32,013 nucleotides of DNA from Candidatus Zixiibacteriota bacterium (GTDB taxonomy: Bacteria > UBP14 > UBA6098). Made by a program: the position numbers and the translations under genes. Below are positions 1-8,982 of this stretch, one piece after another (positions within the stretch are counted from its first letter, which is position 1; each line of letters begins with the position of its first letter). The stretch is from assembly GCA_011388305.1 (NCBI GenBank), contig DSAF01000150.1:1-32013 (forward strand), in the 5' to 3' direction. The notes under the pieces were generated by a model that saw only the letters and a list, made by a program, of their open reading frames with translations, was not told where the DNA came from and did not search any database.

Positions 1-2274
1 CGGCTCGATTGGCGTGAGCACTGGGTCGTATTCGGTGTTCTCGAGAATTGCGAGCCTATGCTCGTCGGAGTGGTAACCTTCGAGCGATGTGATTACCGTC
101 CACTCGCCTGGCTCGATTCCGCAAATCTCATAGACGCCGTCGGCGTTCGTAATCGCGTTCAGCTCCTCGGAGAGCCATACCAGCGCGCCCTCGAGCGGGT
201 TCTCCTCGTCATCATAAACCGTGCCGAAAAGGCAATATGTGGGCGGAATCAAGCGTCTGAAGTTAATGAAAAATATCCCCGGCGTGCCGATTTCGAAATG
301 GTCGTCGGTGCGCATGTTATGCCAGACCGTGTCGCCGCCGACCCACCAAGCATAGCGGAAATGGCCGTCCTCGGGAAGTCCCTCCGGGTTCCACGAAATC
401 CAGTTGTCAATCTCATCGCTGACTGCTACGCGCTGAATGCTCGCTCTCCATGTAATGTTGTCGTCAGCGGAATTGCGAATGTCCCTCGAAAGTTGTCCCC
501 ACAAGGGATCATCTATCACGAAATATCCGAAGGGCATATCTCCCGGAGGCGCGGGAGGCTGTTGCTGGTCGAGGCCATAGTCGAAGCCGTCCGTGCCCTC
601 GGAGTCCGCGCCAAACTGAAGCCTGAAGTGGCGGAGCGGATCGCCCGGGGCGTCCGTCCACACGAAAAGCGTTTCCACCCATTCGGGCGTCATGAAGTAG
701 CCCGTCACGAAATTCCATGTCCGTTCCGTCCAGTTCGGCGGATCGGCCATGTCGGAAACGGATAGCGTCACTGTGACGTTCTGGAGGGGATCGAAGTCCT
801 CCGGCGGAATGTAGCGGACGAAAGTTGTTTCTGCATGAGTCGAGATCATAAGGCTAACCGTGACGTCGATGCCATCGACCGTCATCGCTATCGAAGCGGG
901 ATCCACGCCGCTCTCGAGGTCGATAATCCCCGCGCGAATGTGTGTGGATATCGCAACGCCGGTTTCGCCGTCTTCGGGGTCGGTGAACACCACTCGCGGC
1001 GGCGTGACATCGCCGGTCGGAGTGATAACTTTTATCCAAGCCTGCCGCCCCGGGCCAAACTCGATATGGTCAATGTCCCGCATATTTTGCCATTCCCAAT
1101 CCATCGGATAGACGCCCGGGAAGGTCGGGAATATGAAGAAATCCTTATCGGCGGCCAAGTCTGCGGGATTCCAGCGAAGTCCCTGCGCGTCGTCGTAGTT
1201 GCCGAAGCGGACAATCCACTGCTCGAAAGGCGTTTCCGACGAGCGAATATCCCGCGTGAGCATTGTGAATATCGGATATTCGGGGTCGTTAAGCGGGAAG
1301 TAGGCATAAAACAGCGATGGCGGTGCCATAGGGAAAATGATATCAAGGCCAACATCCCAACCGGCACTGGCATCTGCGTCGCCGCCGAAGAACAAATCGA
1401 CGAACTGCGTATCCGCGCCGGCAATATTGTATGCAAATAGCGGCACTTCCCAGTCCACCGGACTAATCGAATAGCTCGTCCTGAACGAGATGACATCCGA
1501 TGCTGAGTTCGGCTCGTGCGCGTTGTCCTCCGCGCTCGCCACGACCGAAATCCAAGTTTCCCCCGGAAGCGGCTCGGCGGGAACATAGTGAACGCGGTAG
1601 CCATTGGCTATCGGTGCGAGGGCTATCTCGGCGGTGACATCCACGCCGCCAATTAGAAGCTCGATGCTCGCGGGGTTGATTCCGCTTCCCTCGTCCGTCA
1701 CGTCAAACCAAATCTCCGACCTGACGGAAACTCCGGTAGCGCCGTCTGCCGGATGCCAGTTCGAGAACACCGGATCATCAGACGGATAGTATCCATCGGG
1801 CTGGTGAACAATCTTCAGCAATTGAGCGGGCATGAACTCCAGCCCACCGACGTTCTTCATGTTAGTCCAAGTCTCGGGATCTTCACCGGGATAATGCGCG
1901 GTGATGAAGAAATCGCCGGCCGGAAGCTCTGCAGGTGCCCACGTTGCGAGAAGCGGCGCGTCATGAGTGATGAAGTGCGCAATCCACATCGTGCTGTCGC
2001 CGTCGTCGGGGCGGATATCGCGATATAGCATCGTCACATAGGGATTCTCCGGGTCGTGCATAGAAAAATAAGCGTAAGGCCCGGAAGGCGGTGGAATCGC
2101 GAGAATATCATCCTCGTCGTCCAGAAAATACTCTGCTCCATCCAGCCGACCAAAGGTCAAAGCAAACGAATGGCCACCGCCGGATAGCGTCAGCGTCGCC
2201 GTCCAAGGCTCGGCCAAACACGCCGCCGCCAGAACGAACAGACAGAAGACAACCACTTTCGTCGAATTTCTCAT
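1..2274 (-). CDS. Large secreted multi-domain protein, C-terminus truncated by window edge; three copies of an uncharacterised module, two Big-like Ig domains and a carboxypeptidase-regulatory-like domain
   Basis: Manual reverse-strand translation is open from ATG at 2274 (MRNSTKVVVFCLFVLAAACLAEPWTATLTLSGGG..., signal peptide) to the window edge. It is not in the supplied ORF track, probably because no stop lies in the window. Ends with ...YCLFGTVYDDEENPLEGALVWLSEELNAITNADGVYEICGIEPGEWTVITSLEGYHSDEHR, a CarboxypepD_reg-like segment. Confidence 0.85.
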   Translation of the reverse strand, partial: MRNSTKVVVFCLFVLAAACLAEPWTATLTLSGGGHSFALTFGRLDGAEYFLDDEDDILAIPPPSGPYAYFSMHDPENPYVTMLYRDIRPDDGDSTMWIAHFITHDAPLLATWAPAELPAGDFFITAHYPGEDPETWTNMKNVGGLEFMPAQLLKIVHQPDGYYPSDDPVFSNWHPADGATGVSVRSEIWFDVTDEGSGINPASIELLIGGVDVTAEIALAPIANGYRVHYVPAEPLPGETWISVVASAEDNAHEPNSASDVISFRTSYSISPVDWEVPLFAYNIAGADTQFVDLFFGGDADASAGWDVGLDIIFPMAPPSLFYAYFPLNDPEYPIFTMLTRDIRSSETPFEQWIVRFGNYDDAQGLRWNPADLAADKDFFIFPTFPGVYPMDWEWQNMRDIDHIEFGPGRQAWIKVITPTGDVTPPRVVFTDPEDGETGVAISTHIRAGIIDLESGVDPASIAMTVDGIDVTVSLMISTHAETTFVRYIPPEDFDPLQNVTVTLSVSDMADPPNWTERTWNFVTGYFMTPEWVETLFVWTDAPGDPLRHFRLQFGADSEGTDGFDYGLDQQQPPAPPGDMPFGYFVIDDPLWGQLSRDIRNSADDNITWRASIQRVAVSDEIDNWISWNPEGLPEDGHFRYAWWVGGDTVWHNMRTDDHFEIGTPGIFFINFRRLIPPTYCLFGTVYDDEENPLEGALVWLSEELNAITNADGVYEICGIEPGEWTVITSLEGYHSDEHRLAILENTEYDPVLTPIEP

Positions 2275-2441
2275 TTTGCCCCCTTCATAAGGGTGGAAAT
2301 TGAAATAACGATAATACAGGTTTTGGGTTAATAAGTTTAGGATGCGGCTAACAACATGGACGCGAAAAACATCATCCATATTTCACCACACCGATAAAAC
2401 TAAATCCCAACACCTGTCACCTAACAACAATAAAAACTATC

Positions 2442-2465
2442 AAAAAGGGGGGCGTTAAGCCCCCC
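2442..2465 (-). terminator. Rho-independent terminator downstream of the 1224-aa secreted protein gene
   Basis: Minus strand GGGGGGC-TTAAC-GCCCCCC followed by TTTTT, just after the stop at 2477. Confidence 0.85.
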
Positions 2466-2476
2466 GATAAATGGCG

Positions 2477-5400
2477 CTACTTGAGAAGAATCATTCTCTT
2501 GGTGATGTCGCCGGCATCGCCCTTGAGGCGATAGAAATACACGCCGGACTCGACTTCTGCGCCGGAGAAGTCCCTGCCGTTCCAGCTCGTCTTGTGCGCG
2601 CCGGAGATGAGCGTCCCGCTGACCAGATTCGCCACGCGCTTGCCCATCAAGTCATAGACGGACAGGTCGTAATCGCCCGCACGCGACACCTCGAAGTAGA
2701 TGTCCGTTGCGGCATTGAACGGGTTCGGGAAGTTCGGGTAGAGGGTCATCTCGCCCGGAAGCGATTGCCCCTTCTCCGAAATCGTGGGGTTGACGCCAAA
2801 GCCGTCGAGAATCTTCTGCAAGAATCCAGCTTTGCTCCCGCCCATCGGAATGTCTATCATTCCGCCGAGATACACGCTTTGGACATAAGTCTTGGATGTC
2901 GCCGTGCTTCTCCATACGCCCCTGCCATTGGTGGCGTGGGGCATCGGGCTGAAAATCTGCGACCAAAGCACCGTCGTTGCGCCGCTAGCCATCGAATGCT
3001 CGAACTCGTCGATTCCGAAGTCGGAAATAGTGCCCAAGGAATACTCGACTGTATCGCTAAGGGCGAACAGCGGGGGCGCGCCCGTTAGCTCGCGGACATT
3101 GCCTGTATCCAAACTGGCAATTCCGGGATCGGAGAAACTCACACCGAAGTGCGAATACAGCGAATCATATTGGTTCGAAGCATAGCCATGGCCGGAGAGA
3201 ATTTGCATAGCATCGGCGCCCTCGATGAAGAGTTTTCCGCCGTTGCGGAGATAGTCATCGAGCTTGCGCCACTCCGGGCCGCGCATCCGAGGGCCGAGCC
3301 AGCCCCATGCCGACAGCGGCGACCACGAGATAACTATGATGTCGAACATCGGATTGTCATCGTCATCTACGAAGAAGTAGCCATACAGCCTCTCCTGCTC
3401 GCCGGTAATCATCAGCGAATCGCCGGTGAATCCCGCTGAGCGAAGGAGCGTTGCCATCGTGTCCGATGCATCCCAGTCCCAGCCGAGAGCGTCCAACTGC
3501 GGGCCGCCGCACCAGTCGATAAGAAGGACGTTCGTCCCCGCCGGAGGATTGCGGTTGTAGCCTTTGCCGAGGACAGAAAGTCCGCTCTCTCCGCTCGGAT
3601 AAACCGCGGTCATGCCGTAATAGTAGGTGACATCGTGAATGTCGTCCATGTCGAGGTAATACGGCGCGGTGTCGGGCAAAGTCGTCACAAGCTCCGCGAC
3701 GGAGACATCCGTGAACGGCGCAGTGTGGCGATAAAGCTTATATTGTGTCGGCGATTCGGCCGGTCTCGTTCTCGGAGCCGGAGCCGAAGTGACGGAGTGA
3801 ATATCGATGTTCGGGCCTTCGAGCGATTTTGGGCGGAAGTTCATCTCCGCGAGTGCTCTTGCGGCCTCGGGATTGCTCCTCTGGGCGGTGCGAAGCTTCT
3901 CGCGGTCCATGCCCGGGCGAATGAAATCGCCATCGGCGAGGCGCGCCCCGCCACTGACATAGCACTCGATTGCGAAATCGCCATCGGCCATATCCACGTT
4001 GTCGCCCTCCCAGCTCCAGCTGGAATCACCAGCATTGTGAACCCACGCCAGCGTGTCCGGTGATGTGTAGTCATACATCACATAGAGAACATCGGTATCG
4101 GTCGGGTCGTGCCAACCGACGAAGAAGACATCGGTGCCGACGGTCACGCCGCCGGGGATATTCACATAAGCCCATCCCCTCGATGTGTCTGTCATGGCCA
4201 CAGTCGAAGACCAGATAACTGCGCCCGGACCGCCGGTCGATGGGTCTTGTGCCCAAACGTGAATTCTCGAGTTATTGCCATAGGAGAACGGGTGCATGGC
4301 GAAGCGAAGCCTCGAAAGCGTCATTCCGTCGCGCGGCGCAACGAATGGCATGGCGTATCCTCCGCCTGCCCAACCGTATCCGTAGTATATCGAGAAGCCG
4401 CCCCAGCGCGTGTCGCCATAACCACGAGCGGAACAATGCGCCAGCTTGACGGTATCCGCCTGCATCGGCGGATCCCAGGTGACGAGATTGAAAGCTCCGG
4501 GCCAAATAGGCCTCGTCGTCCCCTGAACATTCGACGGCGGATTGAGATAGACCGAAGCCTCCTCCGCCAACATTCTGGAGATGACGACATCGTCGGAAAC
4601 CAACAGCGTTGTGTCCCATGTCTCGTAGCCGGCTTTGCTCGCCGTGAGCGTGTATCCGCCTTCGGGCACATCGGGGAAGGAGAAGTATCCCGCGCCGTTG
4701 GTGGTTCTATTTTGGTCAAAGCCCATGCCGTCGGAGAGGTGAACATTCGTCCCAGAGTGAATAGTCATGCCCTCAAGCGTGATAGTCCCGGTCACAGAGT
4801 ATGAACTGGTAATCGGGAAGAGGATGAAGTCCACGCCGGTGGTATCCGCCGAGAATGCGAAGGTATCCACTTTTGCCTCGAAACCGCTGTGGGAAGCCTG
4901 AACTCGAACCGTCCCGAACTCCACGCCGCCGAGGAAATAGCTCCCAGATGCATCGGTAGAGGTGGTGACACCGGAAGCCAACTCGGTGACGACCGTGCCG
5001 GAATGGTCTATCTCGCCATCGAGAATGACCGTGCCGGCAATGCTTCCGCCGGATGCGGGGAAATGGAAATCGTGCACCTGATCGACATCGAGGACGATGT
5101 CGAGCGAGTCGGCTCGCCCATCCCATGCGAGAACATACATAGTATAATCACCTTCCGGCGCACAGACCTCGTAATATCCGCTGGCGTCGGTGGTGTCGTG
5201 ATACGCGCCGATAATGACAATCGAGCCGGAATGGTCGGTCTCGCCGCCGAGCGTCACATGGCCTTCGACGCAATAAGTAGTGACAACCGTGTCGCGCGTC
5301 CTGAAGCTCGAAGTCCCACACGCGTCGTTGCCGTGAATATCCGCGGCGCAGACCCTGCAAGTGATAGTCGAATCCAGCGGGAGGGTTATCATGCCCATAG

Positions 5401-6151
5401 TCGAGGCAGAAATCCTCTTGCCGCCGGGGATGTCCGTTATCGTAAGGAACATGCTTGGCACATCGAAGCCCGCCACATTGAGCGTGATGCTCGACTCGTC
5501 GATGGGCGAGGCGTCGATAGCGTCAACCGAGAAATAGCTCGTCGTCTCGGGGACGTCGGTGGCGCCATCCGGCGGATGCCAATTCGTGAAGTGCGGCGGA
5601 ATAGTATCGACATCGGGAACAGTGCGCACAAAGCGCATCTGGACGTAGTTCATCATGCCATTGCCGGTAATCGATGAGACGGTTCTCATGTTCTGTGCGG
5701 AATCCCAATCCACAAGCGTGCCAATAAAAGCCGTGTCAATTTGGAAATTCCCATCAGGCGGAAGAAGCGAAGGGTCCCAAGAAACGACAACATTATCGGT
5801 GAAGTCCGCACCGCTCCAGTTTATCGTCCAAATAATAGTATCGTCGTATGCGCTTCTGCCGTCGGTGAGAAGCCTCGGAATATAGGGATATGACGGATCA
5901 TCCAGCGGGAAAGTGACATAAAGCCCGCCCATGGGCGGCGGCGGCGCGGCCCTATCCACAACGATTGTATCGGTGCCGATAACAACCGAAGAATCGTATA
6001 AATCGGAACCATGTATGCTCGTGTGAGCTAGGACAGTTCTTACCGTATCGGGGTGAGTATATGCCGAAATTGGAATAGCCCACTCCTGCGCAAACGCTGA
6101 AAACGCAAGCGCCATAACCACTGCTACGAGAACAGATAGTCTGTTTCTCAT
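2477..6151 (-). CDS. Secreted multi-domain protein with T9SS-type C-terminal sorting domain
   Basis: Start MRNRLSVLVAVVMALAFSAFAQEW preceded by AGGAGGTAAAATG; N-terminal copy of the module shared with the upstream gene; three carboxypeptidase-regulatory-like repeats (V.G.ITLEG...HSGT); a Rossmann/GATase-like region (NVLLIDWCGG...); C-terminus YPNFPNPFNAATDIYFEVSRAGDYDLSVYDLMGKRV...GVYFYRLKGDAGDITKRMILLK. Confidence 0.9.
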   Translation of the reverse strand: MRNRLSVLVAVVMALAFSAFAQEWAIPISAYTHPDTVRTVLAHTSIHGSDLYDSSVVIGTDTIVVDRAAPPPPMGGLYVTFPLDDPSYPYIPRLLTDGRSAYDDTIIWTINWSGADFTDNVVVSWDPSLLPPDGNFQIDTAFIGTLVDWDSAQNMRTVSSITGNGMMNYVQMRFVRTVPDVDTIPPHFTNWHPPDGATDVPETTSYFSVDAIDASPIDESSITLNVAGFDVPSMFLTITDIPGGKRISASTMGMITLPLDSTITCRVCAADIHGNDACGTSSFRTRDTVVTTYCVEGHVTLGGETDHSGSIVIIGAYHDTTDASGYYEVCAPEGDYTMYVLAWDGRADSLDIVLDVDQVHDFHFPASGGSIAGTVILDGEIDHSGTVVTELASGVTTSTDASGSYFLGGVEFGTVRVQASHSGFEAKVDTFAFSADTTGVDFILFPITSSYSVTGTITLEGMTIHSGTNVHLSDGMGFDQNRTTNGAGYFSFPDVPEGGYTLTASKAGYETWDTTLLVSDDVVISRMLAEEASVYLNPPSNVQGTTRPIWPGAFNLVTWDPPMQADTVKLAHCSARGYGDTRWGGFSIYYGYGWAGGGYAMPFVAPRDGMTLSRLRFAMHPFSYGNNSRIHVWAQDPSTGGPGAVIWSSTVAMTDTSRGWAYVNIPGGVTVGTDVFFVGWHDPTDTDVLYVMYDYTSPDTLAWVHNAGDSSWSWEGDNVDMADGDFAIECYVSGGARLADGDFIRPGMDREKLRTAQRSNPEAARALAEMNFRPKSLEGPNIDIHSVTSAPAPRTRPAESPTQYKLYRHTAPFTDVSVAELVTTLPDTAPYYLDMDDIHDVTYYYGMTAVYPSGESGLSVLGKGYNRNPPAGTNVLLIDWCGGPQLDALGWDWDASDTMATLLRSAGFTGDSLMITGEQERLYGYFFVDDDDNPMFDIIVISWSPLSAWGWLGPRMRGPEWRKLDDYLRNGGKLFIEGADAMQILSGHGYASNQYDSLYSHFGVSFSDPGIASLDTGNVRELTGAPPLFALSDTVEYSLGTISDFGIDEFEHSMASGATTVLWSQIFSPMPHATNGRGVWRSTATSKTYVQSVYLGGMIDIPMGGSKAGFLQKILDGFGVNPTISEKGQSLPGEMTLYPNFPNPFNAATDIYFEVSRAGDYDLSVYDLMGKRVANLVSGTLISGAHKTSWNGRDFSGAEVESGVYFYRLKGDAGDITKRMILLK

Positions 6152-6210
6152 TTTACCTCCTGCTTGAAGTTTTGCTTTAATCGTAGTTTCATACATACCA
6201 TATTTGTAAT

Positions 6211-6239
6211 AATTTAAGCCTAATAAGCTAAAATGTCAA
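6211..6239 (-). promoter_or_regulatory. Sigma70-type promoter for the 2477..6151 gene
   Basis: Minus strand TTGACA-N17-TAAATT, about 60 nt upstream of the SD/ATG. Confidence 0.65.
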
Positions 6240-6322
6240 GGATATTTATTACTTATATCTCTACTTCCCTGCCCCCCACAAAACCTTTAACTGCGATGAA
6301 TTCGACTTGGCGCAAGTAGCTT

Positions 6323-6356
6323 ATTGCTTTTTCGTTTTTTCTTCCGAAAAAGCAAT
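6323..6356. repeat. Perfect 12-bp inverted repeat with 10-nt loop
   Basis: ATTGCTTTTTCG - TTTTTTCTTC - CGAAAAAGCAAT between two divergent genes. Confidence 0.85.
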
Positions 6357-6573
6357 TCGGTTGAGTTGAACAGCGTGAACTATCGACGAAGAAGGAGCCT
6401 CCTCCTGTTTTCTGAAAACTAACATACCCCAAATGTAATAAGTTGTTTAAGCGTTCTCTGAAGGGCAAATAATTAAAATCGTCTCTATGGTATCGGATGA
6501 GATTACTCATTATAGTATAGCTCTGAAGTGGATACCAATTCTATTTTCAGGTCAGTTTTAGTGTTGAGTAGGG

Positions 6574-6602
6574 TTGACATCGTTAAAATTGATACGTATA
6601 TT
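6574..6602 (+). promoter_or_regulatory. Sigma70-type promoter for the 6640 CDS
   Basis: TTGACA-N17-TATATT, followed by AAGGAGGTCAAATG at the start codon. Confidence 0.75.
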
Positions 6603-6639
6603 ATTATGGATTATATTTTAATTCAACCAAGGAGGTCAA

Positions 6640-8814
6640 ATGAATCGGGCTTTGTTGATTACGTTTGCGTTAATCTTATTTGCCCTGGCCGCTTTCGCGA
6701 ACAACGAAGTGGTCAATCCCGTTTTACTGGGTGTTAATCTGCCGGTTTACGGTCGCCCCATTAACGTAGATTACACACACAGTTTTTCGCCCATGGGAAT
6801 CTGCACGATACCGCCCTTTCCGCCGTTTCACGATCTTGACGTGTATATTGCTGGCGATACCTATTATGAGATGCAACATAATAGCACCAAGGGCAGGAAT
6901 ATTGCTGTGGATCCAGATGGCGGCGTCCATATTGCATGGACAGACGGAATCACTCCGACATATACCCAGAGGCGCGCGAAGTATAATTACTTCCATATCG
7001 ACTCTGTCAGAGCCGGCGATCCAAGTTCGGGCTGGGTCTGCGGTTTCGATGGCGCGCAGGCTGATGGCCGCGATCGTGCGGGATTTGTTAATGTCTCCGT
7101 GAATGATTACAGCACGGTCCCGACCGTAGCGTATCACGATAATCGCGGAACGGAAAACTTGAAGAGCAACGCGGCTTTCGACGCCATGTATTACGTCACC
7201 GGCGGGGCTAACCGTTGCGTCTTCCTTCAATCCGAAGTGGGACCGGATCCTTATTACGTGCCGGAATGGCCGACTTTCGACTGCGTAGCAATTTGGCCGA
7301 AAATTGCCCAGCTCGACACCACTGTTTTCATGGTGAGCACCTGCTCCAACTCCTCTGACACAATTCCCGCAACGGGCGAAGAGGTTGGCCAGAGAGTGAT
7401 CTATTATCGCGGTTTCGTAAAAGATGTTGCCTCTGTTCCTCAATTGGTTTTCGAGCCGCCTATCGAGATGGTAGATGAGCAGACCGGCATCACTTGCGAT
7501 TTGGCCGCGTGGTCAGGTGAAGGCCGCACCGAAGTGGCGATGGCATTCATCAGCAGAGATCAGGACATCGTCGCCGATCCTTTCTATTGCGACGCGCCTA
7601 ACTATTACACGACGCTATACGATGCCGCGACAATCATGGTTCGCAGGTCCCAAGACCTCGGCGAGACGTGGTCGCCGGAGTATTACATCACCGAGCCTTA
7701 CCTTCATATTTACTCGGACTATCCCGACAGCATCTATCTCGGCTGGGAACTGGACTCCTCGGTGACACCGCCAGAGACAGTTCATGTTTACCGTCCAGTC
7801 TATGGCCGTCCGACGGATTTCAACATCACTTATTCCCCCGAAGGCAAGCTTCATGCTGTATGGGGAGAGTTCCTAATGTCGCCTCACGAGGGCTGGGAGA
7901 CTTCCACAGAAGCTCCTTGTTCTGTTGGCGCATGGCGTAATATTTCGGTTATTTGCCATTGGGACGAAGAGCGCGGTGTCATCGACACTGTTACATACGA
8001 TCCGATGTGGCTGTTCAGACCGCCCGCGGACTACAGGCCAGAAACTACGCCTATAAGCCAGAGCGGCCCGAGCCACGAGCCGCAGGTAACAGTCGATGAA
8101 GACGGGAACGTCTTTGTTTTCTGGCATCAGCGCTGGTCGGAGTATTGGTGGTGCGATCAAGAGACTCTCTTCATCGATAACTCTGCGTTGAACTACCCCA
8201 ACAGCGAGATTTACTGCGCGGTGTTCAGCCCGGACAGCGGCTACTGGTCGGATCCTCTGAACATCTCCAATACGTTCACTCCCGGCTGTAGCACCGGCTC
8301 GTGCTGGTCGGAAATCGAGCTGACCGTCGCCGACCGCGTCGATGACCATGTTCACTTGATGTTCATCATCGACAAGTGCGCAGGGGTTTACATCCACGAA
8401 TTCGGTGAAGTGGCACTCGCAGATGTCGCTTATATGCGCCTGCCGAGACACGACTTGGTTCGTGCGGCATATAGCGGAGGTTTGATTTCCGATACTACGC
8501 ACATCTCAGAGAGAGATATGCCCACGATGCCGAAGGACTATCGCCTTGGCTCGGCATATCCGAACCCGTTCAACGCGGCGACGGCCTTCTGGTTCGACAC
8601 CTACAAGCCCGGACACTACACCGTCGAAATTATCGACGTCACGGGCAGAATGGTCTCGAAGATTCACGACGGCGATCTTGATATCGGCCGCCGCAGGTTC
8701 GTTTGGGACGGCATGTCCGACAACGGTTGGTATGTCCCGAGCGGAACATATTTCCTCCGCGCGAAGGACGCCGACGGCAACTTCTCAACGCGTAAGGTGA
8801 CTTTACTTAAGTAA
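6640..8814 (+). CDS. Secreted BNR/sialidase-repeat-like protein with T9SS-type C-terminal sorting domain
   Basis: Signal peptide MNRALLITFALILFALAAFA; Asp-box-like segments (MVRRSQDLGETWS, VTVDEDGNVFVFWHQ); C-terminus YRLGSAYPNPFNAATAFWF...GTYFLRAKDADGNFSTRKVTLLK. Confidence 0.9.
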   Translation: MNRALLITFALILFALAAFANNEVVNPVLLGVNLPVYGRPINVDYTHSFSPMGICTIPPFPPFHDLDVYIAGDTYYEMQHNSTKGRNIAVDPDGGVHIAWTDGITPTYTQRRAKYNYFHIDSVRAGDPSSGWVCGFDGAQADGRDRAGFVNVSVNDYSTVPTVAYHDNRGTENLKSNAAFDAMYYVTGGANRCVFLQSEVGPDPYYVPEWPTFDCVAIWPKIAQLDTTVFMVSTCSNSSDTIPATGEEVGQRVIYYRGFVKDVASVPQLVFEPPIEMVDEQTGITCDLAAWSGEGRTEVAMAFISRDQDIVADPFYCDAPNYYTTLYDAATIMVRRSQDLGETWSPEYYITEPYLHIYSDYPDSIYLGWELDSSVTPPETVHVYRPVYGRPTDFNITYSPEGKLHAVWGEFLMSPHEGWETSTEAPCSVGAWRNISVICHWDEERGVIDTVTYDPMWLFRPPADYRPETTPISQSGPSHEPQVTVDEDGNVFVFWHQRWSEYWWCDQETLFIDNSALNYPNSEIYCAVFSPDSGYWSDPLNISNTFTPGCSTGSCWSEIELTVADRVDDHVHLMFIIDKCAGVYIHEFGEVALADVAYMRLPRHDLVRAAYSGGLISDTTHISERDMPTMPKDYRLGSAYPNPFNAATAFWFDTYKPGHYTVEIIDVTGRMVSKIHDGDLDIGRRRFVWDGMSDNGWYVPSGTYFLRAKDADGNFSTRKVTLLK

Positions 8815-8832
8815 GGTCATTCCATACTGATG

Positions 8833-8861
8833 AAAAACCGGTCGCTTGCGGCCGGTTTTTT
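8833..8861 (+). terminator. Rho-independent terminator
   Basis: AAAAACCGGTCGC TT GCGGCCGGTTTTTT directly after the stop at 8814. Confidence 0.85.
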
Positions 8862-8982
8862 ATGTGACCGAGAGCACTCCGAAATGCGCAAATTGTCCTT
8901 GCAAAAAAAGTTTTAATCTCCATATTCCGTGGACGTCGGGGGAATTTCCCCGAAATACACAATACATAACCGAGGAGGTATC

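Noticed and set aside
2471-3088. 205-aa plus-strand ORF and others (4109..4804, 4889..5677)
   Set aside because: Antisense to the 1224-aa secreted protein; no SD or domain signal.
6253-6510. 85-aa minus ORF as a real gene
   Set aside because: No clear SD, low-complexity composition and it contains a perfect inverted repeat; kept only as part of an unexplained region.
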